A DNA stretch of 64,000 nt from Chondrosia reniformis (GCA_947172415.1 OX359196.1:3350501-3414500); one strand, 5' to 3'; positions 35,146-48,316 are shown, numbered from the stretch's first letter. Notes: generated by a model not told the origin, from the letters alone. Translations and numbers: made by a program.

Positions 35146-35958
35146 TTAAAGTACTCCTTCCAGGTGCTCCTTTTCTTTTTCCAAGCTACTGGAGTTTGGT
35201 CCACAGATCTTTTCGGCTCTGTCTTTGAGACACAGTGCGATACCAGTTTTTACCCTAGGGTGGTGATGAGAGGTAAAGTGAAGGTACCTGTCTGTGTGTG
35301 TTGGTTTCCTATACACAAATGTGTCCAAACTTCCCATACACTTCTTTACTTGCACATCCAGGAAGGGTAAGGAACCATTGGTCTCCTTCTCCATGGTAAA
35401 TTCAATGTTGCGATGTCTTCCATTGAGGAAACTCAAGAAGTCCTCCAGCTGCTCGTCACCATGATTCCAGATGACAAATGTGTCATCCACAAACCTCAAC
35501 CACAACTTTGGCCTTATCATAGCAGCACGAAGAGCTTCTATTTCGAATTCCTCCATGAAGATGTTCGCTACCACCGGGGAGAAAGGAGATCCCATGGCTG
35601 CCCCTTCCTTCTGCTCAAAGAACTCATCACTGTACAGGAAGTACGTTGTCCTGAGACAGAGTTCCATAAGATCCGCAATGGTGGATACATCAGAGGGTGT
35701 CCATTGCTCCAAGTTAGGGTCCTGCGCAAGTCGTCTCCTGATGATCTGTAGAGATAGATCAATGGGTACTTTGGTAAATAGGCTCTTAACATCGAAACTG
35801 ATCAACTTATCTTCGGTGTTCACATCCATTCCCCTGATCTTCTTGACAAAGTCATGAGAATTCTGCACAAGAGTGAGAAGTTTTCCCCCATAGTGGTGAC
35901 AATACCCCTGCCAGGTACCTGGAAAGGTTGTAAGTAGGGGAATTAATGGAGGAAACAA
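35146..35958 (-). pseudogene. PLE-C reverse transcriptase core
   Basis: 270 codons. Motif A LISFDVKSLFTKVPIDLSL; motif B GAAMGSPFSPVVANIFMEEF; motif C LRFVDDTFVIWNHGD with catalytic DD; thumb FTMEKETNGSLPFLDV and VYRKPTHTDRYLHFTSHHHP. The upstream part is frameshifted near 35,900 (the start PPLIPLLTTFPGTWQ is an out-of-frame reading of the SPTYxLSRYL region). It ends at HLEGVL by frameshift. About 65% similar to PLE-B by eye. Confidence 0.8.
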
Positions 35959-36045
35959 TTGGTCTCAAGGGTACACTTGCCTTGTGGATTTTTGGTAATC
36001 CGTAGAGCTGAGGTGTGGAGCTGTTTTGGTTCTGAACCTTCTTCC

Positions 36046-36190
36046 TCAGATCAGAGGGGAGTTTGCCTTTTTCTCAAGTGACCTTAGAACTTCAGTTACC
36101 TTCCGTTCTATCTTCATTTTGGGGTTTCTCTTAATGGCTTGATAACTCGTATCATCCAAGAGTGCCCTTATCTTCTGGTCATAGTCCTTC
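36046..36190 (-). pseudogene. PLE-C N-terminal fragment
   Basis: Minus-strand codons YRKDYDQKIRALLDDTSYQ and MKIERKVTEVLRSLEKK, the segment before the RT fingers. From about 36,205 outward the sequence switches into the inverted pseudo-LTR, so everything upstream is missing. The further open frame to 36,312 is the antisense of that pseudo-LTR. Confidence 0.65.
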
Positions 36191-36211
36191 CTGTACATAA
36201 GGATAAAGGGA

Positions 36212-36466
36212 ATGCCACTGTCCTTATGGACTGGCCACTCAATTGCTTGGGACAAGGCCAAGATTACAGACAGGGAAACCCACTGGCAAAGGAGAAGGGT
36301 CAAAGAAGCCATCAGGATCCAGAGGAGTCAGGTGAGAATGAATTTAGATCAAGGCATTGTGTTACATCAAGCCTGGAGACGATTTAATATTCATACTGCC
36401 TGTTTTTCTCATTCTGCTGAGGGTCACATGACAGGAAGTGCAAATGGCGGGAAAAATCCTCTATAA
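36212..36466 (+). pseudogene. PLE-C endonuclease C-terminus inside inverted pseudo-LTR
   Basis: Plus-strand copy of the last about 80 codons (GHSIAWDKAKITDRETHW to ANGGKNPL), duplicated as part of the 5' inverted pseudo-LTR. Not an independent gene. Confidence 0.75.
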
Positions 36467-36493
36467 ACAGAGGCAATTCTTCCACTCAACCAT

Positions 36494-36534
36494 CAGTCAC
36501 TGAGGAAGACCCCCAGGGTCGAAACGTTTGACCA
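36494..36534 (+). ncRNA. Hammerhead-like ribozyme, PLE-C 5' pseudo-LTR
   Basis: CAGTCA, CTGAGGA at 36,500, GACCC/GGGTC, GAAAC, GTT, TGACC. Four perfect stem I pairs (GTCA with TGAC). Confidence 0.6.
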
Positions 36535-36634
36535 AGAATTAAAAAAACCAACTGCGTTTTTAAACGCTCAAAAGTCGAAGGATGTACCATCCCAAATATA
36601 AGTTCGACGCAGTTATAAGGAATCCTTATTCTAT

Positions 36635-37048
36635 TATGTACAAGTTATATGTACTAGTTGTATGTACTAGCTGTATGTTCTAGTTAGTGGTTTTATGTAC
36701 TTGTTATATGTACTTGTTGTATGTACTAGTTGTATGTACTAGGTTTAAGTACTAGTAACAATCTGTATTTACTATCTCTTTGCACTAGTTGTATATACTA
36801 ATTGTATGTACTAGTATCAATCTGTACTTAGTAGTTGCATGTACTAGTTATATGTAGTAGTTATTTGTACTAGTTGTCTATACTCGTTGTGTGTAATTGT
36901 TGTATGTACTAATTATATTTACTAGTTGTATGTATTAATTGTATGTACTAGTTGTATGTACTAGTAAGTAGTTGCATGTACTCGTTGTATGTACTACCTC
37001 TATGTACTGGTTTATGTACTACCTGTATATACTAGTTGTATGTAATTA
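36635..37048 (+). repeat. 13-bp satellite up to second inversion junction
   Basis: Begins with PLE-C's right target duplication. Reverse complement of about 4,369-4,776. Ends where TTGTATGTAATTATTCAATA flips polarity, the same junction as at 4,369. Confidence 0.85.
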
Positions 37049-37569
37049 TTCAATACAACTAGTAAATATAACTAGTACATACAACAAGTATATACAACTA
37101 GTACATACAACTAGTCCATATCACTACATACAACTAATACATACAACTAGAACATATAACTAGAACCTACAATTAGTACATATAACTATAACATGCAACT
37201 ACTTACTAGTGCATACAACTACCACATACAACTAGTACATACAATTATTAAATGCAGAATGTTACTAGTACATACACCTAGGGCACACAAGTAGTACATA
37301 CAACTAGTTGCTACTGTATACAACTACAACTAGTAAATATAACTAGTGCATACAACAATTACACACAATTAGTACATACAATTAGAACATATACTTAGCA
37401 CATATAAACTAGTATATACAAGCAGTACATACAACAATAACACACAATTAGTACATATAACTAGTATATACAACAAGTATATACAACTAGTATCTAGTAT
37501 ATAAAACCAGAACTTACAACTAGTACAAACAACTACTACAAACAACTAGTACATATAACTAGTACATTA
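37049..37569 (-). repeat. 13-bp satellite, inverted block
   Basis: Reverse complement of 3,843-4,368; no gene seen. Confidence 0.9.
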
Positions 37570-37931
37570 ATACATAAAAGTTAATTGGACCTACATTCCT
37601 TTCATAAAGTTAAATTTCATCATGTGTCTTAGTTAACACCTTATTTAACTTTTGGCACCAAAATGGTGTATATAAGGCCCCTAGATTTAGAATAGTGAGC
37701 CAAGGATTCACAGAAGATCAAGATAAAGAAAAAGACAAAGACTTCCAGGATCACTGATGAAGGGTGGAATTCCCAGAAATGGCTGTCTGACCCAGTGGAG
37801 AAGAAGATGAAAGAAGGGAAAAGAAGGAAGAAAAGACTACTGTATCTTCATCTAAAGCTCTCTTTAGGTTTAGTTCCCCTATAGGCTCTTTTTACAGAAT
37901 AGGCATATAGCATGTAGGAAAATGGTACACA
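37570..37931 (+). mobile_element. PLE-A 3' fragment
   Basis: From ATAAAAGTTAATTGGACC to GGAAAATGGTAC; the last about 17 bp of the element are missing exactly as at 3,163. No coding. Confidence 0.8.
37748..37793 (+). ncRNA. Hammerhead-like motif of PLE-A, core changed
   Basis: Same motif as 8,488 but GAAAC reads GAAAT, disrupting the second pair of stem III; probably weakened. Confidence 0.5.
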
Positions 37932-40900
37932 TAACTAGTACATACAACAATTTCAGACAACTAGTACATACAACTAGTACCTATAACTAGTTACAAGTAC
38001 ATATAACTAGTAAATACAGCTAGTACATGCAACTAGTAAATATAACTGGCACATACATCAATTTCACACAACTAGTACTTAAAACTAATACAGAGAACTA
38101 GTACATACAACTTGTACATACAAATAGTCACTAGTACATCCAATGAATACATACAACTAGTACATACAACTAGTATATATAAGTAGTATATACAGCTAGT
38201 GCCTACAAGTACTATATATAACTAGTACATACAACAATGTCACACAATTAGTACATACAACTGGTTCATACAATTATTACAAATAACCGGTACATGCAAC
38301 TAATTACTAGTACTTACCACTACTACATAAAATTAGTACATACAACTACTACGTAAAACAAGTACATACAAGTAGTACATACAACTAGTTCATACAATTA
38401 GCAAATACAGATTGTTACTAGTACATTAAATTAGTGCTTACAACAAGTACATAGAACTAGTACATAGAACTAGTAAATATATCTAACTACTAGTACATTC
38501 AACTAGTACATAAAACTGGTAATTACAACTAGTAAATTTAACTAGTATACAATAAAATACACACAATTAGTACATACAAGTAGTATATATAACTGCATAC
38601 AACTAGTACATACAGCTAGTACATACAACAAGTATATAAAACTAGTACATACAGCTATTTCATACAACGAATACACATAACAATAATTTCACACAACTAG
38701 TCCATAGAACTAGTACATATAACTAGTAAATACAGCTAGTATATACCACTAGTATATAAAACTAGTACATACCACTAGTAAAGTCAACAAGCACATACAA
38801 CTAGTACATACAAATAATACATACATCTAGATACTAGTACCTACAACTAGTACATACAACTAGTACATACAACTAGTAACTACAACTAGTACAAACAGCT
38901 TGTATGTAAAACTAATACTTAGAACAAGTACATACAACATGTATATACAACTAATACATACAACTAGTTACTAGTGTGTACAACTAGTACATACAACTAA
39001 TACATACAACAAGTATATATAACTAGTACATACAGCTAGTACATACAACTAGTACATATAAAAGTAGATACAACAATTACACACAACTTGTACATACAAC
39101 TAGTCCATATAACTACATGCAAATTGTCGATACAGCTAGTACTTACAACTAGTTAATACAGATTGTTAGTAATTCATACACCTAGTACATACAACTAGTT
39201 CATACAACTAGCACATACAACTAGTCCATACAACTAGTACATTCAACTAGTACACACAACAAGTACATACATCTATTTACTAGTACATGCAACTAGGACA
39301 TACAACTAGTACATAAAACTAGTAACTCAAACTAGTAAATTTAGCTAATACTTACAAAAAATACCCACAACTAGTACTTACAAGTAGTACATATAACTAC
39401 ATACAACTAGTACATACAACTAGTGTACACTGATAGTTACTAGTACATACTACTAGTACATTCAACTTCTGCATACAACTAGTACATAAAACTAGTACAT
39501 AGAATTAGTATATACAATTAGTTCATGTTTCTACCTACTTGTACACACAACTAGTACATTAAACTAGTACAGATAAGTACATACAACTAGTACATATAAC
39601 TAGTATATACAACTAGTATATACATACAATTAGTACACACAACTAGTACATATATATAACTACATTCAACTAGTACATACAACTGGTACATATAACTAGT
39701 ACATACAACAATTGCACGCAACTAGTACACAAAACCAGTGTGTATATATAACTACATACAACTAGTATATACATACAACTAGTAAACTCAACAAGCACAT
39801 ACAACTGGTACATACAATTAGTACGTACAACCAGTACCTTCAACTATATTCTACATACAACTAGTTCTAAAACTAGGACATAGAACTTGTAAATATAACC
39901 AGTTGATATAACTAGTACATACAAATAGTACATACAAGTTGTACATACAACTAGTTTCTAATACAAAGAACTAGTACATATAACTATTAACTACAACTAG
40001 TCAATATAATTAGTAGATACAAAATTTACACACAACTAGTACAAACAACTAGTAAGTATAAATAGTACACACAGCTAGTATATAAAACTAGTACATAGAA
40101 CTAGTTCATACAAGTACTACATACAACCAATTACCAATACATACGAACTAGTATATATATAACTAGTACATACAAATAGTACACAAACCTAGTATATAAA
40201 ACTAGTACATAGAACTAATTCATACAACTAGTACATAAAACTAGTTACTAGTACATACGAACTGGTCCATACAACTAATCCATACAACTAGTACATATAA
40301 CTACTACATACAGCTATTTCATACAACTAGTACATAAAACTAGTACATGCAATTAGTACATACAACTAGTTCATATAACAAATAAATACAACAATTACAC
40401 ACAACTAGTACATACAATTTGTACATACAACTACATACAACTACATACAACTGGCATATAGAACTAGTACATACAACTAGTAAATACAAATTTTTTCTAG
40501 TACATACACCCAGTAAATATAACAGGTTCATACAACTAGTACATATAACTAGTACATGCAACCACTTACTAGTACATACAACTAGTGCATACAGCTAGTT
40601 CATACAACTAATAAAAACAACTAGAACATACAACTAGTACATACAATTACTACATACAACTAGTTACTAGTACATTCAACTAGTACATTAAACTAGTAAC
40701 TACAATTAGTAAGTTTAACTAGTATAAAAAAATACACACAACTAGTACTTACAAATAATATTTATAACTACATACAACTAGTACATACAGCTACTACATA
40801 CAACTAGTTACCAATTTATACAACTAGTACATGCAATTATTACATACAACAAGCGCAAATAACTAGTCCATACAGCTATTTCATACAACTAGTACACATA

Positions 40901-41106
40901 AATAGTACATACAACAATTTCACACAACTAGTACTTAAAACTAATACAGAGAACTAGTACATACAACTTGTACATACAAATAGTCACTAGTACATCCAAC
41001 GAATACATACAACTAGTACACACAACTAGTACATATAAGTAGTACATAAAGTAGTTCTTATAACTAGTGCATACAACAATGTCACACAACTAGTACATAC
41101 AACTAG
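37932..41106 (-). repeat. 13-bp satellite block
   Basis: ACATACAACTAGT orientation. The stretch 38,410-38,640 recurs at 41,767-42,000, offset 3,357 bp. Matches block 1 in reverse near 37,932-38,700. No gene seen. Confidence 0.9.
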
Positions 41107-41717
41107 TACTCCCTATGTAGGGATGACGCGTTTTTTTCGTTTTCCCCATACATCGGTATAGGAGCAAAATCCCGAAATAGGCCGAAAATCAACAAAACAA
41201 GGCTATGTATAGCTAAATATACAATATACACACTCTAAATAGACCTTAAAAGCAAGCGAATATCTCCCGCTGGCAAAATAATAAACCTTAAAAATTTCCA
41301 TTTTCGTCTTCTACATATTTTTCTTCTTCTTCTTCTTCTTCTTCGCCAGCCATAACTTAAAAACTATATAAGCTTTCGGACTAATTGTTAAACAAAACTA
41401 TTGCAAATTTTCCGATCTGTATTCTTTTGTAGAAGCAAGAGCGATAACGCTATTATTGAGTATGACGGTTTTCATGGCCCCAGAGTCTAGGCCTCGATAA
41501 ATTCGCCATTTTAATGACGTTATATTCAGTCGAAGATTGCAAAACCAAAATGGGTTTAAATGATACAATCGAATACCTAGCTTATGCTCCATAAAAAGTA
41601 CAGAAACTAGAGAAAAATAAACATTTTCTACAAAAATAGTGAAGATGTAGGGATGGCACAAAAAGCCCACAAACAAGAATAAGATGTTACACAGTGAAGC
41701 ATTAGCTATATACATGA
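41107..41717. mobile_element. FB2, right copy, single arm
   Basis: Homologous to 30,615-31,240 in reverse: outer end CTCCCTATGTAGGGATGACG, GAA-rich stretch, TGACGTTATATTCAGTCG, up to the loop (TAGCTATATACATGA). The other arm and the outermost about 12 bp are gone. Same insertion as the left FB2 by flanks. Confidence 0.7.
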
Positions 41718-43716
41718 TATACATACACCTAGTACCTACAACTAGTTCATACAATTAGTAAATACAGATTGTTACTAGTACATTAAATTAGTGCTTACAA
41801 CAAGTACATAGAACTAGTACATAGAACTAGTAAATATATCTAGCTACTAGTACATTCAACTAGTACATAAAACTGGTAATTACAACTAGTAAATTTAACT
41901 AGTATACAATAAAATACACACAATTAGTACATACAAGTAGTATATATAACTGCATACAACTAGTACATACAGCTAGTACATACAACAAGTATATATAACT
42001 AGTACATACAGCTATTTCATACAACTAATACACATAACTAGTACATACAACCGTTTTACAAAACTAGTACATACATCAATTTTGCAAAACTAGTACCTAC
42101 AACTACTACATACAACTAGTACATATAACTAGTAAATACAGCTAGTGCATGCAACTAGTACATACAAATAGTACATACAAATAGTACACACAAGTTGTAC
42201 ATGTAACTGGTTACGAATACATAGAACTAGTAGACATAACTATTAACTACAACTAGTCAATATAATTAGTAGATACACAATTTACACACAACTAGTACAT
42301 ACAACTAGTACACACAAATAGTACAGACAGCTAGTACATAAAACTAGTACATAGAACTAGTTCATACAACTAGTACATACAACTAGTTACTAGTACATAC
42401 AACTAGTACATACAACTAGTAAATACGGATTGTTACTGGTACACACACCTACTATATATAACTAATACATACAACTAGTACATATAACTAGTACAGAGAA
42501 CTAGTACATACAACTTGTACTTGCAACTAGCTACTAGTATATACAAGTAGTACATAAAACTAGTACATAGAACTAGTAACTACAACTATATAGTAAATAT
42601 AACTAGTACGAACAACAATTACACTCAACGCGTACATACAACTAGTACATATATCTACATTCAACTAGTACATACAACTAGTACATTCAACTAGTAAATA
42701 CAGATTGTTACTGGTACATACCCCTACTATATAAAACTAGCACATACAACCAGTACATATAACAATTACATCAAACTACTTGCTAGTACATACAACTAGC
42801 ACTTACAATTAATACATACAACTAGTACATACAACAATTGCACGCAACTAGTACATATATATAACTACACACAACTAGTACATACAAAAAGTAAATACAA
42901 CAAGTACATACAAGTGGTACAAACAACTAGTACATATAACCAGTACATATAACTATATAGTACATACAACTAGTACTACAACTAGAACATAGAGCTAGTA
43001 CATATAACCAGTACATACAATTAGTAAATACAGATTGTTACTAGTACATACATTTAGTACATTTAACTAGTATATACAACTAGTACATGCAACCACTTAC
43101 TAGTACTTACAACTAGTACATACAATTACTACATACAAGTACTACATATAACTAGTACATAGAACTATTACATATAACTAGTTAATAGAACATACAAGCA
43201 GTACATACAACTAGTACATTAAACTAGTAACTACAACCAGTAAATATAACTAGCAAATAAAAAATAGACCCAACTAGTTCATATAAGTAGTACCTATAAG
43301 TACATGCAACTAGTACATTCATCTAGTACACAAAACTAGTACATAGAACTAGTACATAGATCTAGTACATATAACTAGTTACTAGCACCTACAACTAGTT
43401 CATACCACTAGTACATCCAACTACTACTTACAACGAGTACATACAACTAGTACAAACAACTACGACATATAACTAGTACATTCAGCTAGTACATAGATCT
43501 AGTACATATAACTAGTATATACAACAGGTACACACATCTAATACATACAGATAGTACATATAACTAGTCCATACAACAATTACACACAACTTGTACATTC
43601 ATCAAGTACAAATAACTAAATACAGCTAGTACATACAACTAGTACATACAATTAGTAAATATAGATTATTACTAGTACATACATTTAGTACATTCAACTA
43701 CTATATACAATTAGTA
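41718..43716 (-). repeat. 13-bp satellite block
   Basis: Mirrors 28,241-30,466; no gene seen. Confidence 0.9.
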
Positions 43717-44538
43717 CATGGACGTAATAAAGTGCATTTGAGGGAGAAATAGGGAGTCAGCAGCAAGAGATAGAAAGGATTGGCTTCAATGTGAGACCTG
43801 TAGTAGTTGGTCGCATCCTTCATGTTACAAAATTGCGCAGGTAGTCGTTGACCAGGAAGATGTCCATTTCCTCTGTTTCTTCTGTGCTATAAGGAAGCTG
43901 ATGGTTGTTCAAAGGTTTATTGATAATGAGGATATCCGTTTGAATGAAGTAGCTCAATTGAAGGAAGAAATTGCCACCCTTAAAGAAGATGCAGAACAAA
44001 GAGTGAGTAGGCTTGCAAGTAGGATTGAAGCTAGGGAAGATGAAATAGAGCAGCTAAAGCAGATACTGACCAAATTGCAAGAAATCAAGATGAATGGGAA
44101 TGAGATGACAGGATAGGGAGTCCAGAGTCTTTTTGTGGTCCGAAGTACATGCATGAAGATGTAGGAACTCAAAGCGTCAGCACTGTTGCATCACGATTGA
44201 CTAGTCTAAGGAGAGAAGAATTGCAAAAAACCATTCCACGGCAGCAGATAAGGAAATTAAGGGGAACGGGTAGATCAATGCTTGATAGTCAAGTCCAGAG
44301 GGAGGCTGCTACCTATTATGGCTGGAAAAAAGCTAGACAGTTAAGCGTGGTAAGGATTTTCAAAAGAAGAGGGGGAAAGGATATTTGGTGGTTTGAGCTC
44401 AAAGGAAAGGAGGAACTGCTGATGGAATTGGAGTCGAAATGGAACCATAGATTTTGGAGAATTGAGGGGCTGATCATGAATAAACGATTCTCTCAGGGAA
44501 AATTTCGAGCTCAAGATAGGGTTGTTGGGAGGGGATGA
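43717..44538 (+). pseudogene. PHD/coiled-coil ORF1-like protein, broken
   Basis: Begins DVIKCI then TGA (TGC in copies 1 and 2), destroying the second zinc ligand. The rest of the finger is otherwise complete and, unlike the other copies, keeps the final cysteine (CFFC). The coiled coil is intact (43,901-44,095). A 2-bp loss at GGAATGAGATGACAGG shifts the frame near 44,100. The C-terminal 129 codons (44,149-44,538) are open, ending QDRVVGRG. Confidence 0.75.
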
Positions 44539-44666
44539 ATTAGAAGTTATAAGGATTGTGTTTATCCATGTTTAACCTGAATGTATGTTTCATTACTCTT
44601 TGTACAGTGCCACATGGGGCAATATAGCCCTAGTGTGCATCCCGCACATGATGCACTTAAATCAAC

Positions 44667-44697
<31 letters not shown>
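43717..44697 (+). mobile_element. PHD-finger retroposon, copy 3, 5' truncated
   Basis: Plus-strand copy starting at GGACGTAATAAAGTGC within the PHD finger and ending in (AAT)n at 44,668-44,697. About 130 bp of the 5' end seen in copies 1 and 2 are missing. Confidence 0.75.
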
Positions 44698-47214
44698 TAA
44701 CTAGTACATACAACTAGTACATACAACTAGTTCATACAACTAGTACATACAACTAGCTACTAGTATATACAACATAGTGCATAAAACTAGCTACTACAAC
44801 TAGTAAATCAGTATACAAAAGTACACGCAACTAGTACATACAAGTAGTACATATAACTACATACAACTAGTACACACAGTTACTACATACAAGTAGTTAC
44901 TAGTTCATAAAACTAGTACATAAAACTAGTACATATAACTATAATAATAACAATATAACTTGTGCATACAACTAGTAAAAACAACTAGTACATACAAGTA
45001 GTACATACAACTGGTTACTAGTACATAAAACTAGTACATACAACTAGTAAATACAATGAGTAAATATAATTAGTACATACAACAATTCCACACAATTACT
45101 ACATACAATTAGTACATATAACTAGTACATACAACTAGTACATACAACTAGTTCATACAACTAGTACATAACACTAGCTACTAGTACATACAACATAGTA
45201 TATAAAACTAGTTACTACAACTAGTAAATCAGTATACAAAAAGTACACGCAACTAGTACATACAAGTAATACATATAACTACATAAAACTAGTACACACA
45301 GTTAGTACATACAACTAGTTACTAGTTTATAAAACTAGTACATAGAACTAGTACATATAATTAGTACATACAGCTAGTAAATCCATTCAACTAGTACATA
45401 TAACAAATACATACAGCTAGTATATCCATACAACTAGTACATATAACTAGTATATACAACTAGTACATATTACTTATACATACAACAATTTCACACAACT
45501 TGTATATAGAACTAGTACATATAACTAGTTACTAGTACCTACAACTAGTACATACAACTAGTACATATAACTAGTACATACAACTAGTACATACAGGTAG
45601 TACATACAAGTAATACATATATCTAGTACATACATCAATTTCACAAAACTAGTACATAAAACTATTACATAGAACTAGTTGGCACAACAGTAACAATCAA
45701 CTGGTTTCTAGTACAAACAACTAGTATATACAACTAGTACATACAATAAGTATATATAACTAGTACATCCAGCTAGTACATACAACTAGTACATATATCT
45801 AGTACCTACAACAATTTCACACAACTCGTAAATACAACTAGTACATATAATTACATACAACTAGTACATACAACTATTACATACAATTAGTAAATACATC
45901 TACTACATATAACTATATACTACATAAACAATTATATAAACACAACTAGTATATGCATACAATTATTACATATAACTACATACAACTAGTACATACAACT
46001 AGTACATGCAACTATTATAGTACATTCAACCAGTTCATACAACTAGTACATTAAACTAGGAACTACAATCAGTAAATATAACTAGTATACAAAAAATACA
46101 AACAACTAGTACATTCAAGTAGTACCTATAAGTAAATACAACTAGTACATACATCTAGTACATAAAACTAGTCCATACAACTAGTACATACAACTAGTAA
46201 CTACAACCAATAAATATAACTAGCATACAAAACATACAAACAACTAGTACATTCAAGTAGTACCTATAAGTATCTACAACTAGTACATACATCTAGTACA
46301 TAAAACTAGTACATAGAACTAGTACATACAACTGGTACATACAACTAGTTACTAGCATATACAACTAGAACATACAACTAGTACATACAACTACTACATA
46401 TAACTAGTTCATACATGTAGTACATACAACTAATACATATAACTAGTACATAGAAGAATTACAAACAACTAGTACATACAACTGGTACATATAAATAATT
46501 ACAACTATTACATATAACTGGTACATATAAATAATTACAACTATTACATACAACTAGTACTTCTAATTAGTAAATACAGGTGTTACTAGTACATACAACT
46601 AGTATATGCAACTAATACGTATAACTAGTACATGCAACGACTTACTAGTACATATAACTAGTACACACAATTATTCAATACAACTAGTAAATATAACTAG
46701 TACATACAACAAGTACATACAACTAGTACATACAACTAGTCCATATCACTACATACAACTAATACATACAACTAGAACATATAACTAGAACCTACAATTA
46801 GTACATATAACTATAACATGCAACTACTTACTAGTGCATACAACTACCACATACAACTAGTACATACAATTATTAAATGCAGAATGTTACTAGTACATAC
46901 ACCTAGTGCATACAAGTAGTACATACAACTAGTTGCTACTGTATACAACTACAACTAGTAAATATAACTAGTGCATACAACAATTACACACAATTAGTAC
47001 ATACAATTAATACATATACTTAGCACATATAAACTAGTACATACAAGTAGTGCATACAAGCAGTACATACAACAATAACACACAATTAGTACATATAACT
47101 AGTATATACAACAAGTATATACAACTAGTATCTAGTATATATAACCAGAACTTACAATTAGTACAAACAACTACTACAAACAACTAGTACATATAACTAG
47201 TACATTAATACATA
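44698..47214 (-). repeat. 13-bp satellite block
   Basis: Mirrors 24,638-27,133, including collinear CACACAATTATTCAATACAA near 46,660 (uninverted form of the junctions at 4,369 and 37,049). The tract at 44,720-44,900 recurs at 45,150-45,330. No gene seen. Confidence 0.9.
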
Positions 47215-47579
47215 AAAGTTAATTGGACCTACATTCCTTTCATAAAATTAAATTTCATCATGTGTCTTAGTTAACACCTTATTTAACTATTGGCGCCAAA
47301 ATAGTGTATATAAGGCCCCTAGATTTAGCATAGTGAGCCAAGGATTAAAAGAAGATCAAGATAAAGAAAAAGACAAAGACTCCCAGGATCACTGATGAAG
47401 GGTGGAATTCCCAGAAACGGCTGTCTGACCCAGTGGAGAAGAAGATGAAAGAAGGGAAAAGAAGGAAGAAAAGACTACTGTATCTTCATCTAAAGCTCTC
47501 TTTAGGTTTAGTTCCCCTATAGGCTCTTTTCACAGAATAGGCATATAGCATGTAGGAAAATGGTATCTTAGATTTTTCA
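47215..47579 (+). mobile_element. PLE-A 3' fragment
   Basis: Mirror of 24,263-24,637, complete to TTTTTCAT. The palindrome is altered on one side (CTATTGGCGCCAAAA). Confidence 0.8.
47386..47431 (+). ncRNA. Hammerhead-like ribozyme of PLE-A
   Basis: Intact 46-nt motif as at 8,488. Confidence 0.7.
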
Positions 47580-47665
47580 TGCAACTACTTACTAGTACAT
47601 ACAAATAATATATACAATTAGTATATACAACTAGTATATAACTAGTACACACAACTAGTACATAC
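47580..47665 (-). repeat. Short 13-bp satellite block
   Basis: 86 bp, mirror of 24,173-24,262. Confidence 0.85.
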
Positions 47666-47741
47666 AGTCTTTGTAAAGGTTCATCTTTCGACTCTGGGGG
47701 TCTTCTTCAGTGACTGGTGGTGGTCTTCAAGGTGTCTTCAT

Positions 47742-48040
47742 TTATAGGCATCTTTTCCCGCCATTTTCGATTACCTCATCAGTGGTGTCATCGGTTACGT
47801 CATTTCCGAAGGAAGGAGAGGTGAAGGGAGTATTCATAAAAAAGGGTTTCCAACCACTTCTTAGTACAAAGCCTTGATCTAAGTTCATTCTTACCTGACA
47901 TTGTTGGATCTTCAGGTTTTCCTTAATTCTTCTTCTGTACCAGTTCTCTTCCCTCTCCACCACTCTGGCTTGGCTCCACTCAATTGGATGGCCGGTTTTT
48001 AGGGAGTGAACAGCTAAGCCATTGTTCACATCCCCGTCCT
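47742..48040 (-). pseudogene. PLE-B GIY-YIG C-terminal half
   Basis: DVNNGLAVHSLKTGHPIEW through RRRIKENLKIQQCQVRMNLD to NGGKRCL, in the frame shifted by the shared G-run deletion (about 48,032). One residue differs from the left copy (KEN for KET). Confidence 0.7.
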
Positions 48041-48274
48041 GACGGCACGTTTGTGCTCCGCCATCCTGACTTTTAGCGTTCTTCCAGTTTCTCCAGTGTA
48101 CACTGCAGGGCAACTAGAACAGGGGATCTGGTAAACGACACCTTTAATATCCATGGTAGGCTGGGGTTGTTTTGGCCTAGAGATGATACTCCTCAGTGAT
48201 CTCTGCTTTGTGAAGATGGTTTCAATGTTCATCTTCCGGCCTCTTCTGGAGATCATTTCACTGAGGCCTTTCAC
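48026..48274 (-). pseudogene. PLE-B GIY-YIG N-terminal half
   Basis: MKGLSEMISRRGRK linker and GVVYQIPCSSCPAVYTGETG; YTG in place of YIG, as in the left copy, so the change predates arm duplication. Confidence 0.75.
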
Positions 48275-48316
48275 ATATGGAATAAATAGTTTACGTTAAC
48301 CATCTACCCTACTTCC

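Larger units (their letters stand above)
34397..36634 (-). mobile_element. PLE-C with inverted pseudo-LTRs and exact target duplication
   Basis: Minus-strand PLE encoding RT then GIY-YIG. The right end (36,210-36,634) is an inverted copy of the 3' end (34,397-34,880), including about 80 codons of endonuclease. Both ends carry hammerhead motifs. 14-bp target duplication TATGTACAAGTTAT (34,383-34,396 and 36,635-36,648); uninterrupted site in complement at 4,763-4,776. Between pseudo-LTR and RT only a fragment of the N-terminal region remains. Confidence 0.9.
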
